The notes: generated by a model not told the origin, from the letters alone. 64,000 bases of DNA from CAYRDC01 sp964422925 (GCA_964422925.1 CAYRDC010000011.1:1-64000), one strand, 5' to 3'; numbered from the stretch's first letter, positions 35,448-44,173 are shown. Program-made: numbers and translations.

Positions 35448-36797
35448 ATGCTGATCATACAGTTTTATGACGATACCCTCGCCCATGCTTCCTATGCCAT
35501 TATCAGCGCAGGCGAAATGGCCGTGGTTGACCCGGCCCGGGATCCATCACCGTATTATCAGCTGGCCCGGGAGCAAAGGGCCGGCATCAAAGCCGTCATC
35601 GAAACCCATCCGCATGCGGATTTTGTAAGCAGCCACCGGGAAATAGCCGAAACCACCGGGGCGGTCATCTTAGTCAGCCGGCTTTTGGGCGCTGCTTACC
35701 CGCACCAGGGATTTGATGACGGGGATGTATTCCGGGCGGGAAAGGTTACCCTGCATGCGATGAACACCCCGGGCCACTCGCCTGACAGCATTTGCATCCT
35801 GCTCAAAGATGAGAACGGAAAAGACTATGCCCTGTTTACAGGCGATACCCTGTTCGTGGGCGATGTGGGCCGGCCCGATCTACGCGAGAATGTGGGCAAC
35901 CTTAAAGCAAAAGCGGAAGAACTGGCCCGGGCCATGTACCGCTCCACCCGGGAAAAGATCATGCCCCTAAACCCGGATCTGTATATTTACCCGGCCCATG
36001 GGGCGGGTTCGCTGTGCGGCAAAAACCTGAGTGAAGACACCTTCAGCACCCTTGGGCGGGAACTCCGCGAAAACTACGCCCTGCAGGAAATGGATGAAGA
36101 GACTTTCGTACAACGCCTCATTGCGAACCAACCGTTTGTACCGGCCTATTTCCCCTTTGACGTGGAAATCAATAAAAGCGGAGCGCCTGCTTTCGAGGAA
36201 AGCATACGCCAGGTGCACCGTTTGCCGGCCGGATCTGTTCCGGAAGGGGAAATCCGGGTGATAGACCACCGCCCACCGGAACAATTCCGGGCCGGGCACG
36301 TTCCGGGCAGCCTGAACCTTCCGGATGACAGCAACCTGGAAACCTGGCTGGGTACCCTGGTTGCACCGGGTGAACCGTTTTACCTTATTGCGGAAAATGA
36401 AACAACGCGGGAAAACTTTATCCGCAGGGCCGCCAAAATCGGGTATGAAACCCAGATCAAAGGTGCCTGCCTGGTCCCACCCAATGCCACGGAAAGAAGC
36501 CGGGAAACTGACCTGCAACATTTCCACCGGCACCAGGACGATTACCTTATCCTGGATATTCGCAATGTCGCAGAATATGCCGAAGGGCCATTTTTTGAAG
36601 ACAGCCTGAATATTCCATTGCCGGAGCTGAACCAGCGTTCCGGGGAGCTCCCGGCCGGGAAACCGCTAATGGTGCATTGCCTGGCCGGTTACCGTTCAGC
36701 CATAGGCAGCAGCCTGCTGGCAACCCTTCGCCCCGACCTTGAAATCCATGACCTCGGCCCGGCCGTGAAACAATTCAAACCCACGGAAACCGGATAA
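35448..36797 (+). CDS. Persulfide dioxygenase-like MBL hydrolase fused to rhodanese domains
   Basis: 449 residues from ATG 35448 (MLIIQFYDDTLAHASYAI). The metallo-beta-lactamase domain has the ETHE1-type iron-binding motif ETHPHADFVSSH, NTPGHSPDSICI and FTGDTLFVGDVGRPDL. Two rhodanese-like domains follow; the first (about 260-340) lacks an active Cys, the second has HCLAGYRSA with its Cys. Proteins of this type oxidise glutathione persulfide or similar species to sulfite and move sulfane sulfur. It heads a three-gene cluster with two single rhodaneses. Confidence 0.94.
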   Translation: MLIIQFYDDTLAHASYAIISAGEMAVVDPARDPSPYYQLAREQRAGIKAVIETHPHADFVSSHREIAETTGAVILVSRLLGAAYPHQGFDDGDVFRAGKVTLHAMNTPGHSPDSICILLKDENGKDYALFTGDTLFVGDVGRPDLRENVGNLKAKAEELARAMYRSTREKIMPLNPDLYIYPAHGAGSLCGKNLSEDTFSTLGRELRENYALQEMDEETFVQRLIANQPFVPAYFPFDVEINKSGAPAFEESIRQVHRLPAGSVPEGEIRVIDHRPPEQFRAGHVPGSLNLPDDSNLETWLGTLVAPGEPFYLIAENETTRENFIRRAAKIGYETQIKGACLVPPNATERSRETDLQHFHRHQDDYLILDIRNVAEYAEGPFFEDSLNIPLPELNQRSGELPAGKPLMVHCLAGYRSAIGSSLLATLRPDLEIHDLGPAVKQFKPTETG

Positions 36798-36809
36798 ACC
36801 CTCTCCCCT

Positions 36810-37139
36810 ATGCCCGGATGGACAAATCTGAACGCTATTAGTTTTGCTGAAAAACTCCGCAATGAGCCGGAAACCCTGCTGCTGGATGTGCGGATGCCCG
36901 CGGAATTCCATGCCGGGCACCTGGAACAGGCCTGGAACCTGGATATATACCGGCCGGATATCGTGGAAGAATTGTTGCGCCTGCCCCTTGGAAAGCCCGT
37001 ATTCGTTTACTGTGCCCATGGCATCCGCAGCATACAGGTATGCCGTTACCTGGCTTCCCGGGGATATAAAGAACTTTATAACCTCACCGGGGGTTATATG
37101 GAATATCTGAAAACCTTTACATCACAAAAAACCTGTTGA
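36810..37139 (+). CDS. Cytosolic single-domain rhodanese
   Basis: 109 residues (MPGWTNLNAISFAEKL). One rhodanese domain with LLLDVRMPAEFHAGHLEQAW and the active-site loop VYCAHGIRSIQV. No signal peptide. It begins 12 bases after the MBL-rhodanese gene and ends three bases before the next rhodanese, so all three are likely one transcript. It probably carries persulfide between enzymes in the cytosol. Confidence 0.92.
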   Translation: MPGWTNLNAISFAEKLRNEPETLLLDVRMPAEFHAGHLEQAWNLDIYRPDIVEELLRLPLGKPVFVYCAHGIRSIQVCRYLASRGYKELYNLTGGYMEYLKTFTSQKTC

Positions 37140-37142
37140 ATT

Positions 37143-37550
37143 ATGCTCAGAACAATCCGCTGGATGGCCTGGTTGCCTGTGGCGCTGGTAATGATTTCCT
37201 GCAATTCAAGCGCCCAGTCGCAGGAACAAGTGTATGAACGCCTCAATCCCACTGAATTCAACAACACCCTCCATCAACTGGACAATGCCCTGTTGATGGA
37301 CGTCCGCACCCCGGGCGAATACGCAGAGGGGCACATACAGGACGCGGTGAATATCAATGTCACGGCTTCCGATTTTGAAAAGAATATTGAGAAACTGGAC
37401 AAGGACCAGCCCGTCCTGGTGTATTGCCGCTCCGGCCACCGCAGTCAGAAAGCAGCCAAATTGCTGCAACAACACGGATTTTCAAAAATCTACGAGCTGT
37501 CCAACGGCATTATGGGATGGCAGTCAGCCGGTTTTCCGGTGGTGAAATAG
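37143..37550 (+). CDS. Exported rhodanese lipoprotein
   Basis: 135 residues with a signal ending in the lipobox VMISC, so it is lipid-anchored in the periplasm. One rhodanese domain: LLMDVRTPGEYAEGHIQDAV, active-site Cys in VYCRSGHRSQKAAKLL, and GIMGWQSAGFPV at the end. It is the third gene of the sulfur-transfer cluster and would give that cluster a periplasmic arm. Confidence 0.93.
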   Translation: MLRTIRWMAWLPVALVMISCNSSAQSQEQVYERLNPTEFNNTLHQLDNALLMDVRTPGEYAEGHIQDAVNINVTASDFEKNIEKLDKDQPVLVYCRSGHRSQKAAKLLQQHGFSKIYELSNGIMGWQSAGFPVVK

Positions 37551-37578
37551 GGCCGGCTGATACCGGTAGCGAAACAAT

Positions 37579-38730
37579 TTACCGCCCTGGCCTGTGCTTT
37601 ACGGATCCCAGGAAAATGCGATCCCTGAACACAGCTTTCAGCCCATAAGAAAAATCAAACCTTCGGGCGGGCATGTCATAATACCCGTAAAAGAACACCC
37701 CGCCTGTGAAATATTTATTAATATTGCCCGACAGGTTAAACCTCCCCAGCAGCATTTTCCGCTCGGGTAAGGTGTATTCACTGTTCAATTCGGAAACACT
37801 GCCTAACAGCACTTCTCCCTTGGGCGCGATAAAATGGTAAGCGTGCCAGTAAGCCACCGAAAGCTTCCAATAATTGTTCTGTAGCCACAATCCCAATGAT
37901 GTGGCATAGCCTTTTGTAAACGGTTCGGAATTAGGCAGCGGGTAATCCGGTACGGAAAGCGCGTTGTACCAATAGATCCTCGAATCCAGGCCGGAAACCA
38001 AACCGCCTGATGAAGTCAATCCGGCTTCCAGGCTGAAGCCGCTCATGCCGTTCCATAAAGTTTGCACGGCATCCGGGCTGTTGTCAATCTGTCCGCCTTT
38101 GTGAGCGATCAGTGACTGTAGCAGCACGGATACGCGGACGCGGTGTTCCTTCCCGGAAGTCCATTGGTTAACCGTTCCTGCCAGGATCTCCTCCTGGTAA
38201 GGATTGTCCCGGTAAATAAACCGCGCCCACTCAAGCCAGGTATCGGAATAAAAACGGGGTGAATGCCATACGGACTGAAAGCCGTATTCCACGGGATGCT
38301 CGTAAAACCGGTCTGTCCGGTACAAGGCCTCGGTAAGATAGTGGTTCTCAAAGTTATTGATATGGCCCACGGTTAACCGCCAGTGAGGCCTTGCCTGCCA
38401 GCTGGCAGAAAACAAGGGCAGCAGCTGGTCAAAGCTGTCCGTACCGTAATACAACAGTGCATGCAAGCCGGCTTCCAGGATCACATCTTGTCCGGGTTTA
38501 TACACTATCTGTGCCTGGATATAATTGCCTATCCCTGTCCATCCCTCGGACAACGGGGAAAAATATTCATTGTTTTTCAGGAAAAAAGTATTGTTGATTT
38601 TCAGGTACACCGTATCGGTATCCGTGACGGAAATCCGGTAATTCCCACTCGGAATGGTATAGCCCGGTTTTGTGCATACAATCCCGGAAGCGATCAACCA
38701 TAGGGGGAAAAGTTGCAAATACCTTGACAT
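37579..38730 (-). CDS. Putative outer-membrane beta-barrel/porin-like protein
   Basis: With the start at 38730 (MSRYLQLFPLWLIASGIVCTKPG) the product is 383 residues with a signal sequence. The rest is rich in aromatic residues in alternating strands, e.g. GNYIQAQIVYKPGQDVILEAG and RWRLTV-like segments, and ends in strand FRDRIFLGSVKHRPGR. The pattern fits an outer-membrane barrel. I recognise no specific family. It is convergent with the rhodanese cluster. Confidence 0.7.
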   Translation of the reverse strand: MSRYLQLFPLWLIASGIVCTKPGYTIPSGNYRISVTDTDTVYLKINNTFFLKNNEYFSPLSEGWTGIGNYIQAQIVYKPGQDVILEAGLHALLYYGTDSFDQLLPLFSASWQARPHWRLTVGHINNFENHYLTEALYRTDRFYEHPVEYGFQSVWHSPRFYSDTWLEWARFIYRDNPYQEEILAGTVNQWTSGKEHRVRVSVLLQSLIAHKGGQIDNSPDAVQTLWNGMSGFSLEAGLTSSGGLVSGLDSRIYWYNALSVPDYPLPNSEPFTKGYATSLGLWLQNNYWKLSVAYWHAYHFIAPKGEVLLGSVSELNSEYTLPERKMLLGRFNLSGNINKYFTGGVFFYGYYDMPARRFDFSYGLKAVFRDRIFLGSVKHRPGR

Positions 38731-38938
38731 GCTCTTTTGTATGCTTAGAGGCCAAAAATACATTTATTCAGGAAAGGTTCTTTCCGGGATTGTGCGCCCG
38801 GATATGGCTCCATGCGGGGATTTATTGGGAAATCAGCAACACATATGTATTATCCAATGGTAAAACCCAGCTACGGGCATTCTCGAAATTAACAAAAAGG
38901 AGGATATGGGCAGGTAGCTGTTACTTCTCAGAATCTCA

Positions 38939-39496
38939 TCAAGCAAATGGATGAACTTCCTTGTTTTCAAAATCGTGATTCCAATTTGCAGGATTCTCTA
39001 TAATGTATTTCCGGAGTCTGGATAATTCTTTTTGGTTACGTATAATATGTTCTTAATAATTACGCTGCCATACCGGGACACCCGGTGTGTTCCGTAAGAT
39101 ATTTATCTGCTTTGTTACCGCAGATTTATACCCTCTAACAATAACTCCCAGGTTTTTTGACGGTGATTTAAATTCGGATATAGGGACGTATGACCATACG
39201 CCCCTACAATTATCAATAATAATGATTCCATGTATGTGATTTGGCATGATTATAAATTGATTTATTTGCACATATGGTCGAATTTTAGATGTCCTTAACC
39301 ATTCATCCCGGGCAATTTCTCCAAAATCATTTAAAAACATTTTCGGTTGCTAATCATTCTTGCAAATCGAAATATCCCCAAAAAGATTTTCCCGATCCTT
39401 ACAAACTATAGTAACGACATATGCACCTGGTTTTGAATATTTATATCCTTTCAATCGGGTGGTATGTCGCCTGTGGAAATCAGGTTGGCATTTCAT
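38939..39496 (-). pseudogene. Decayed REP-associated tyrosine transposase (Y1/HUH, IS200-like)
   Basis: One continuous frame of 186 codons from ATG 39496 to TGA 38939 reads as a complete RAYT/IS200-type transposase with two internal stops: TAG at 39350-39352 and TAA at 39053-39055. Recognisable parts are the N-terminal TRLKGYKYSKPGAYVVTIVC, the MPNHIHGIIII HUH motif, VWQRNY and, after the TAA, EHIIRNQKELSRLRKYIIENP, where the catalytic Tyr helix lies. The TAA stands where relatives have a second Tyr. No flanking REP palindromes were evident. The coding frame is otherwise preserved, so inactivation looks recent. Confidence 0.88.
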
Positions 39497-39874
39497 ACAC
39501 AAGGCATTACCATTAGGCAATAGAAACTAAAGAGGAAACGCGCTCCTGCTAATCATCATCTAAATTATAAAAAATATGTTGATATTTATGAATATCCTGG
39601 TGTTGATTCAGAAAAGGACATTTATGATAATATTATTAACATCGCGATTGCACTTCTTTTCATCATTTGCATAGTAGTTATTATAACAGTTCTTTTTTAT
39701 TAACCTGATTGGTTATTTATCAGCCACAATCATTGCACAAATACCCTTTCAACTGCAAACATGCCAGATTCCGCCAGATGAGACCATGAACAGAATCATC
39801 CACAATCGAACCTAAATACGGCTTATTCATGGTATCCGGTTTAGTCTCCCCGAATCCTTACTTTTACAATACCA
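39497..39874. other. AT-rich remnant DNA between transposase and cation exporter
   Basis: No intact gene is seen. A frame open from 39524 to the stop at 39701-39703 would encode KRAPANHHLNYKKYVDIYEY followed by a hydrophobic C-terminal helix, but it has no start codon and is probably the tail of a lost small membrane protein. The last 35 bases (TACTTTTA near 39858) may hold the promoter of the next gene. Confidence 0.5.
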
Positions 39875-40900
39875 ATGCAGGGCCGGGCGAAAAACACCAA
39901 TTATGCACTGCCCAAGTCTTCATCCAATACCAGCATACAGGGTTGGATTGTGGCCGGGGGCATGCTCCTGCTGGGCGCTAAATTTGCCGCCTGGCTCCTG
40001 ACGGGTTCCAACGCCATCCTGACCGATGCGCTCGAATCCATCATCAACGTGGTGGCCGGCCTGTTCGCCCTGTACAGCCTCTGGCTGGCGGCCAAACCCC
40101 GTGATGAAGACCATCCCTACGGGCATGGGAAAATCGAATTTATTGCGGCTTCGGTAGAGGGGGCGCTGATCGGCCTGGCCGGTTTGATCATAATCGGGAA
40201 ATCGGTATACAACCTGGTGTACCCGCATGAAATTTCGCACCTCGATACGGGTATATGGATCGTGGCGGGGGCCGGGGCGGTTAATTATTTCATGGGCTGG
40301 CTGGCTATCCGGCAGGGCAGGAAATCGCATTCCATTACCCTGGAAGCAGACGGCAAGCACCTGCAGAGCGATGCCTGGTCTTCAGCCGGCATACTGGTTG
40401 GCCTCGTAATTATCTGGCTGACCGGCCTGAACTGGCTCGACAACGTAGTGGCCATTCTCTTCGGCATCATCATTATGGTAACGGGCTACCGTATCCTCTC
40501 GCGCTCCATCGCGGGCATAATGGATGAGGCGGACTACGAGCTGCTGGGCGAAATGATCGAAGCCCTGGACAAAGACCGCAGCGAAAACTGTATTGACATG
40601 CACAACCTGCGCGTCATCAAGTATGGTTCCATGCTGCATGTAGACTGCCATATCACGGTGCCCTGGTATTTCAATATAAGGCAGGCGCATATTGAGCTGG
40701 AGCATGTGGAGAATATCCTGAACCGGCAGTTTGGCAACAGGGCCGAAGTCTTCATCCACACCGATCCCTGCCTGCCGGAATCCTGCCCGCATTGCCTGTT
40801 GAAAGATTGCGATGTGCGCCAAAAACCCTTTGCCAGGCGCATCCCCTGGACCCTGGAAATCGTCATGCAGAACCGGAAACATGGAAAATCCATTGCATAA
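39875..40900 (+). CDS. Cation diffusion facilitator (metal exporter) with Cys-rich tail
   Basis: 341 residues with about six membrane helices. CDF marks are TGSNAILTDALESIINVVAG, the HPYGHGKIEFIAA loop and HSITLEADGKHLQSDAWSS, where Asp/His residues bind the transported Zn, Fe or Mn and are exchanged for protons. The cytoplasmic C-terminal domain ends in PCLPESCPHCLLKDCDVRQK, a cluster of Cys residues not part of the standard fold, which could sense or receive metal. It is followed after 15 bases by the AhpD-like gene. Confidence 0.93.
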   Translation: MQGRAKNTNYALPKSSSNTSIQGWIVAGGMLLLGAKFAAWLLTGSNAILTDALESIINVVAGLFALYSLWLAAKPRDEDHPYGHGKIEFIAASVEGALIGLAGLIIIGKSVYNLVYPHEISHLDTGIWIVAGAGAVNYFMGWLAIRQGRKSHSITLEADGKHLQSDAWSSAGILVGLVIIWLTGLNWLDNVVAILFGIIIMVTGYRILSRSIAGIMDEADYELLGEMIEALDKDRSENCIDMHNLRVIKYGSMLHVDCHITVPWYFNIRQAHIELEHVENILNRQFGNRAEVFIHTDPCLPESCPHCLLKDCDVRQKPFARRIPWTLEIVMQNRKHGKSIA

Positions 40901-40915
40901 ACCAAACCTGATCGA

Positions 40916-41473
40916 ATGCCATACATTGAAGTAATCCCTTACCGGGACGCAGAAGGCCGTTTAAAGGAAATCTATGACGACCTTATGAAAAAAAGGGGCA
41001 AACTGGCTGCCGTGCATACCATTCAAAGCCTGAACCCGGAAAGTATTGTCAACCACATGGATCTGTACCTGACGCTGATGTTCGGAGCTTCTCCCCTGCG
41101 CAGGTACCAGCGTGAAATGATGGCCGTGGTGGTTTCGGTGACCAATCAATGCCCCTATTGCGTGCAGCATCACGCGGAAGCCCTGCTGCATTACTGGAAA
41201 GACCCCGGAAAAGTGGAACAGTTGAAATCCGATTACCGCCAGACCGGGCTCGATAGGCCAGACCTTGCCTTGTGCGAATGGGCCGAATTCCTCACGGCCA
41301 ACCCTGCCAGCGATCCGGAATCAATGACCGGCCGGCTGAAAGCGGCCGGGTTCAACGACCGGGCCATCCTGGACGCTACACTAATCATTTCCTATTTCAA
41401 CTTTGTGAACCGGATCGTCCTGGGGCTCGGGGTGGAAATAGAACAGGAAGGAGCCGGAGGCTATAAATACTGA
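40916..41473 (+). CDS. AhpD-like / carboxymuconolactone decarboxylase-family peroxidase-related enzyme
   Basis: A 185-residue cytosolic protein of the peroxidase-related (AhpD-fold) family. The redox motif is NQCPYCVQHHAEALLHY: CxxC followed by His, as in AhpD. Relatives protect against peroxide or organic radicals; the substrate is not known. It lies 15 bases behind the metal exporter, which suggests a joint role in metal or oxidative stress. Confidence 0.92.
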   Translation: MPYIEVIPYRDAEGRLKEIYDDLMKKRGKLAAVHTIQSLNPESIVNHMDLYLTLMFGASPLRRYQREMMAVVVSVTNQCPYCVQHHAEALLHYWKDPGKVEQLKSDYRQTGLDRPDLALCEWAEFLTANPASDPESMTGRLKAAGFNDRAILDATLIISYFNFVNRIVLGLGVEIEQEGAGGYKY

Positions 41474-41517
41474 TAATGCCGGGTCCTGTTATTGCGTTAC
41501 TGTTAAAACACTTTGCT

Positions 41518-42006
41518 ATGAAGCTTTTGAAAATATTGTTTCCTGCGCTGATGCTGATGGTTTTTGGAAGCGCCTGCAAAAAAATGAATGAAACCCGGGT
41601 CATTATTGAAAAAGCCGTTACCCTGAGCATGGATACCATGCCAAACGGTTATTACTGGGATCCGGGCTCTCCCACAGTGGGCGATATCTGGCCCGACCTG
41701 GCCATTGTCGGGCAGGCAGGCACGGAAGTGCATTACGATGTAGATCCTTCGCTGTCCTTTACCATCCCGGTTAACGATACACAGGTATTTTACCTGTCGC
41801 CCGCCCAGCGTGACACTTTTTCTTTTTACCTGGGCCTGATAGATTATGACGACACTAAAACCGATATATTCGGCCACACCTACTGGGTTTATCAATATAT
41901 CATCCCTCAGCAGGCCATTCATCCATTCTCCGATACCTCTCCGGTCGTGCTCAGCAATGGAAATAACAGCATGGCCGTTTATTTCCAGGTTAAAAGCAGG
42001 CGCTGA
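41518..42006 (+). CDS. Hypothetical lipoprotein
   Basis: 162 residues from ATG 41518 (MKLLKILFPALMLMVFGSAC). The lipobox FGSAC marks it as a lipoprotein. The mature part is a compact, probably all-beta domain (TMPNGYYWDPGSPTVGDIWP and following) without a family I recognise. It precedes a second small lipoprotein gene by 54 bases. Confidence 0.78.
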   Translation: MKLLKILFPALMLMVFGSACKKMNETRVIIEKAVTLSMDTMPNGYYWDPGSPTVGDIWPDLAIVGQAGTEVHYDVDPSLSFTIPVNDTQVFYLSPAQRDTFSFYLGLIDYDDTKTDIFGHTYWVYQYIIPQQAIHPFSDTSPVVLSNGNNSMAVYFQVKSRR

Positions 42007-42060
42007 TCAGGCTGAATAATTCAAAAGGTTCCAGTATATTAGTCCAAAATTTTTTACTCC

Positions 42061-42459
42061 ATGAGCGGAAAGCCTTGTACCATTACCTTAGCATTTACAC
42101 TCCTTGGAATAATAATGTTTAGCCCGGCCTGTAAAAAAGTGAGTATGGAAACAAACCTGACCGGAACCTGGACAGTGAGTAAATACTTCAAGAACGGAGT
42201 GGATTCCACGGCAAATTTCAATATGCGCTTTTTTGACTACGCCATAACTTTTTTCGATGACCACGATTTCGCGGAAAGCTACAAAAGCCTTGGGGTGCTG
42301 CCCATTAACAACACCGGCTCCTGGGAGCTGACCACCAAGCTATCCGAATTGAAGTTGGTTACCGCCACCGAAACGCGGGTGTACACGATCAACAACCTCA
42401 CGGCTTCTGAACTGGATATGGAAAATTCAGAAGAGCGATTCCTGATGTCGCCAAAGTAA
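42061..42459 (+). CDS. Lipocalin-like small lipoprotein
   Basis: 132 residues with lipobox MFSPAC. The mature part (LTGTWTVSKYFKNGVDSTANF, then alternating strands including GSWELTTKLSELKLV) has the look of the lipocalin-like/DUF5004 proteins frequent in Bacteroidota. Ligand unknown. No terminator lies directly behind it; the nearest on this strand is at 42661-42694, beyond the candidate RNA. Confidence 0.78.
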   Translation: MSGKPCTITLAFTLLGIIMFSPACKKVSMETNLTGTWTVSKYFKNGVDSTANFNMRFFDYAITFFDDHDFAESYKSLGVLPINNTGSWELTTKLSELKLVTATETRVYTINNLTASELDMENSEERFLMSPK

Positions 42460-42544
42460 ACCGGGCCGGTAAGTTATTGCCTGGCTCGGGATAAACATGG
42501 TGCGAGAAGGATTTCCATTTTAATTTGCTCTTATATTTTTCCGG

Positions 42545-42694
42545 CTTTTTAGCAACAATTATTGTCTCTACCCGTAAGAATGTTCTGACAAACTATTCAG
42601 CTGACGAATACAAGCGAATAAAAGAAGTCTGCTACATCAGACAGTTTGTGAGGTGTTGCCGGGAACGTACGATACATCGTGCGTTCCCTTTTTT
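42545..42694 (+). ncRNA. Candidate structured small RNA with intrinsic terminator
   Basis: No protein is encoded in 42460-42751. The region can fold into nested stems: GCAACA (42552-42557) with TGTTGC (42654-42659), ACAAACT (42588-42594) with AGTTTGT (42643-42649), and GTCTG (42627-42631) with CAGAC (42638-42642). They are followed at once by a strong terminator. A TATATTTT box at 42532-42539 is a 7-of-8 match to the -7 consensus and would start transcription near 42546. I cannot assign it to a known RNA family; it could also be a long 3-prime leader of the lipoprotein transcript. Confidence 0.45.
42661..42694 (+). terminator. Strong intrinsic terminator of the candidate RNA
   Basis: GGGAACGTACGAT (42661-42673) pairs with ATCGTGCGTTCCC (42676-42688) over 13 positions with one G-U pair, followed by six Ts (42689-42694). 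It is the strongest hairpin in the window and stands about 200 bases after the nearest plus-strand gene. Confidence 0.92.
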
Positions 42695-42725
42695 ATTAAA
42701 AAACCCTGCCGGGTCGGCAGGGTTT
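42691..42725 (-). terminator. Intrinsic terminator of the DoxX gene
   Basis: AAACCCTGCC (42701-42710) and GGCAGGGTTT (42716-42725) form a ten-base stem. On the minus strand it is followed by TTTAATAAAAAA and lies 27 bases after the DoxX stop codon. It is back-to-back with the plus-strand terminator at 42661-42694. Confidence 0.9.
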
Positions 42726-42751
42726 GAAAGTTATTTGAAAGCAAAGCCGTA

Positions 42752-43120
42752 TTAACCGTTCTTTGCTCCTCCGGCCACCATCAGGGAGGCGCCCATTAAG
42801 CCCATATCCTTCAACAGAAGAGGCATTAAAGCCATCATGTCAGCTCCTTCCTTCATCAGGCCGGGAATCCAAATAGTAAGGATGAAAATAAGCATAAGCA
42901 GAGCCAGGCCCATACCGGCCCAGTAGGTCATTTTGTTGAGGATAACGGCCAGGCCGCCCGCTACCAGGGCCACTCCGATCAGGTAAACCCAGAATTTAGC
43001 CCCGGGCAGCCATCCAGGCACCATGCCGGTCATGTCGCTGGCGTTCATGAAATGGTTTACCCCAAATACCAGGAACATTAATCCCAGCAGAAATTTTCCG
43101 ATGGTTGTCAAGTTTTTCAT
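42752..43120 (-). CDS. DoxX-family small membrane protein
   Basis: 122 residues with four membrane helices: MKNLTTIGKFLLGLMFLVFGVNHFM, then WVYLIGVALVAGGLAVIL, YWAGMGLALLMLIFILTIWI and a C-terminal helix. The FGxNHF region is typical of DoxX. The start at 43120 fits this first helix; the frame is open about ten codons upstream. DoxX proteins are linked to quinone or thiosulfate chemistry, but no partner is nearby. It ends at a clear terminator. Confidence 0.88.
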   Translation of the reverse strand: MKNLTTIGKFLLGLMFLVFGVNHFMNASDMTGMVPGWLPGAKFWVYLIGVALVAGGLAVILNKMTYWAGMGLALLMLIFILTIWIPGLMKEGADMMALMPLLLKDMGLMGASLMVAGGAKNG

Positions 43121-43324
43121 AAGCATAGGTTTAGTTAGAAATTTATGTATCAATTGCGTTTTATAGGGTTAATTTACAAAATCCCGGTAAATTCATACAG
43201 CCTGCAGAAATTTAGTAATCTGAAATTAGTACAAACTTTCCCATTCAAAGAATCCGATTATTCACAAATCCTGTCTTTTTCACCCGGGTCTGCGGAGGTT
43301 TACCTGGTTTAGTACAGATAAAAT

Positions 43325-44173
43325 TTATGACTCGTTATCAAAAAATTTATTGAGCAACCGGGAAAATTGCCTCGTCATTTTATGCGTAAAGTCCTTATTG
43401 CCGAACCGGGCGACCCACCGGATCCCGGCTACGGCATTGGTCAGGAAGATTTCATCCGCTTTTCCCAAATCAGTCACTGCCACGGAGGTTTCCCGGCAGG
43501 GAATTCCCATTTCTTCAGCCAGTAACAGGATATGATTTCGCATTATTCCGGCCATGCAGGATTCCTCCAGGGAAGGCGTTATCAATTGTTTTTCCCGTAC
43601 GAAGAAAACATTGCTGGCCGTAGCCTCGGCTATGCGGCCATGCACATTCAATAGAAGCGCATCGTCCCAGCCGGCTTTATGGGCATGACGGGCGGCCAGT
43701 ATATAGGGCAGGGCATTGGCGGTTTTGAAGGGAGCCAGTGGGCCTTCCATTACAGGCTGCCGTGCAAACAGCCCCAGTGTCAATCCCTTGCCGTTAAGCG
43801 GAAAACCCGGAAAATCCAGAGGCTCTACACCGGCAAACCATCCCGCATGGTCCGAATCGGGCAGGTATTTTCCGTCCGAGTCCCGGTAAACCACCAGGCG
43901 GATAATGCCTTCCCGGACATTATTCCGGACGGCCAGTTGTTTAAGCCGTTCATCCAGTGTATCCGGATCAGGCAGGGAATTTTCCAGGCCAAGCAATTCC
44001 ATACCGCATTGCAGCCGCGCCAGGTGTGCAGGCAAAAACGGAATCCGCGAACTCGTATAACGCATGGTTTCATACAAGCCGTCCCCGTAACGTACGATAC
44101 GGGAATAAAGCGGAATCCGGGCTTCGCTCTCACTGACAAACCTGCCGTCCAATAAAGCTATTGCATGGTCCAT
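43325..44173 (-). CDS. Class IV PLP aminotransferase (PabC / branched-chain type)
   Basis: 282 residues of fold-type IV. The N-terminal YGDGLYETMRY, the PLP-Lys segment FKTANALPYILAARHA, and GRIAEATASNVFFVREKQL are family marks. The length and the TANALPYIL...DDALLLN context resemble 4-amino-4-deoxychorismate lyase (PabC), which would supply p-aminobenzoate for folP at 25336, but D-amino-acid or branched-chain aminotransferase activity cannot be excluded. Confidence 0.9.
   Translation of the reverse strand: MDHAIALLDGRFVSESEARIPLYSRIVRYGDGLYETMRYTSSRIPFLPAHLARLQCGMELLGLENSLPDPDTLDERLKQLAVRNNVREGIIRLVVYRDSDGKYLPDSDHAGWFAGVEPLDFPGFPLNGKGLTLGLFARQPVMEGPLAPFKTANALPYILAARHAHKAGWDDALLLNVHGRIAEATASNVFFVREKQLITPSLEESCMAGIMRNHILLLAEEMGIPCRETSVAVTDLGKADEIFLTNAVAGIRWVARFGNKDFTHKMTRQFSRLLNKFFDNES

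Noticed and set aside
39053..39340. A 95-residue stand-alone transposase gene
   Set aside because: Reading through one stop on each side restores a full-length family member with ATG 39496 and TGA 38939, so this is only the middle part of a pseudogene.
42525..42755. A 76-codon plus-strand frame from a TTG
   Set aside because: It runs through the back-to-back terminators and shows no family or compositional support; the region reads better as RNA.
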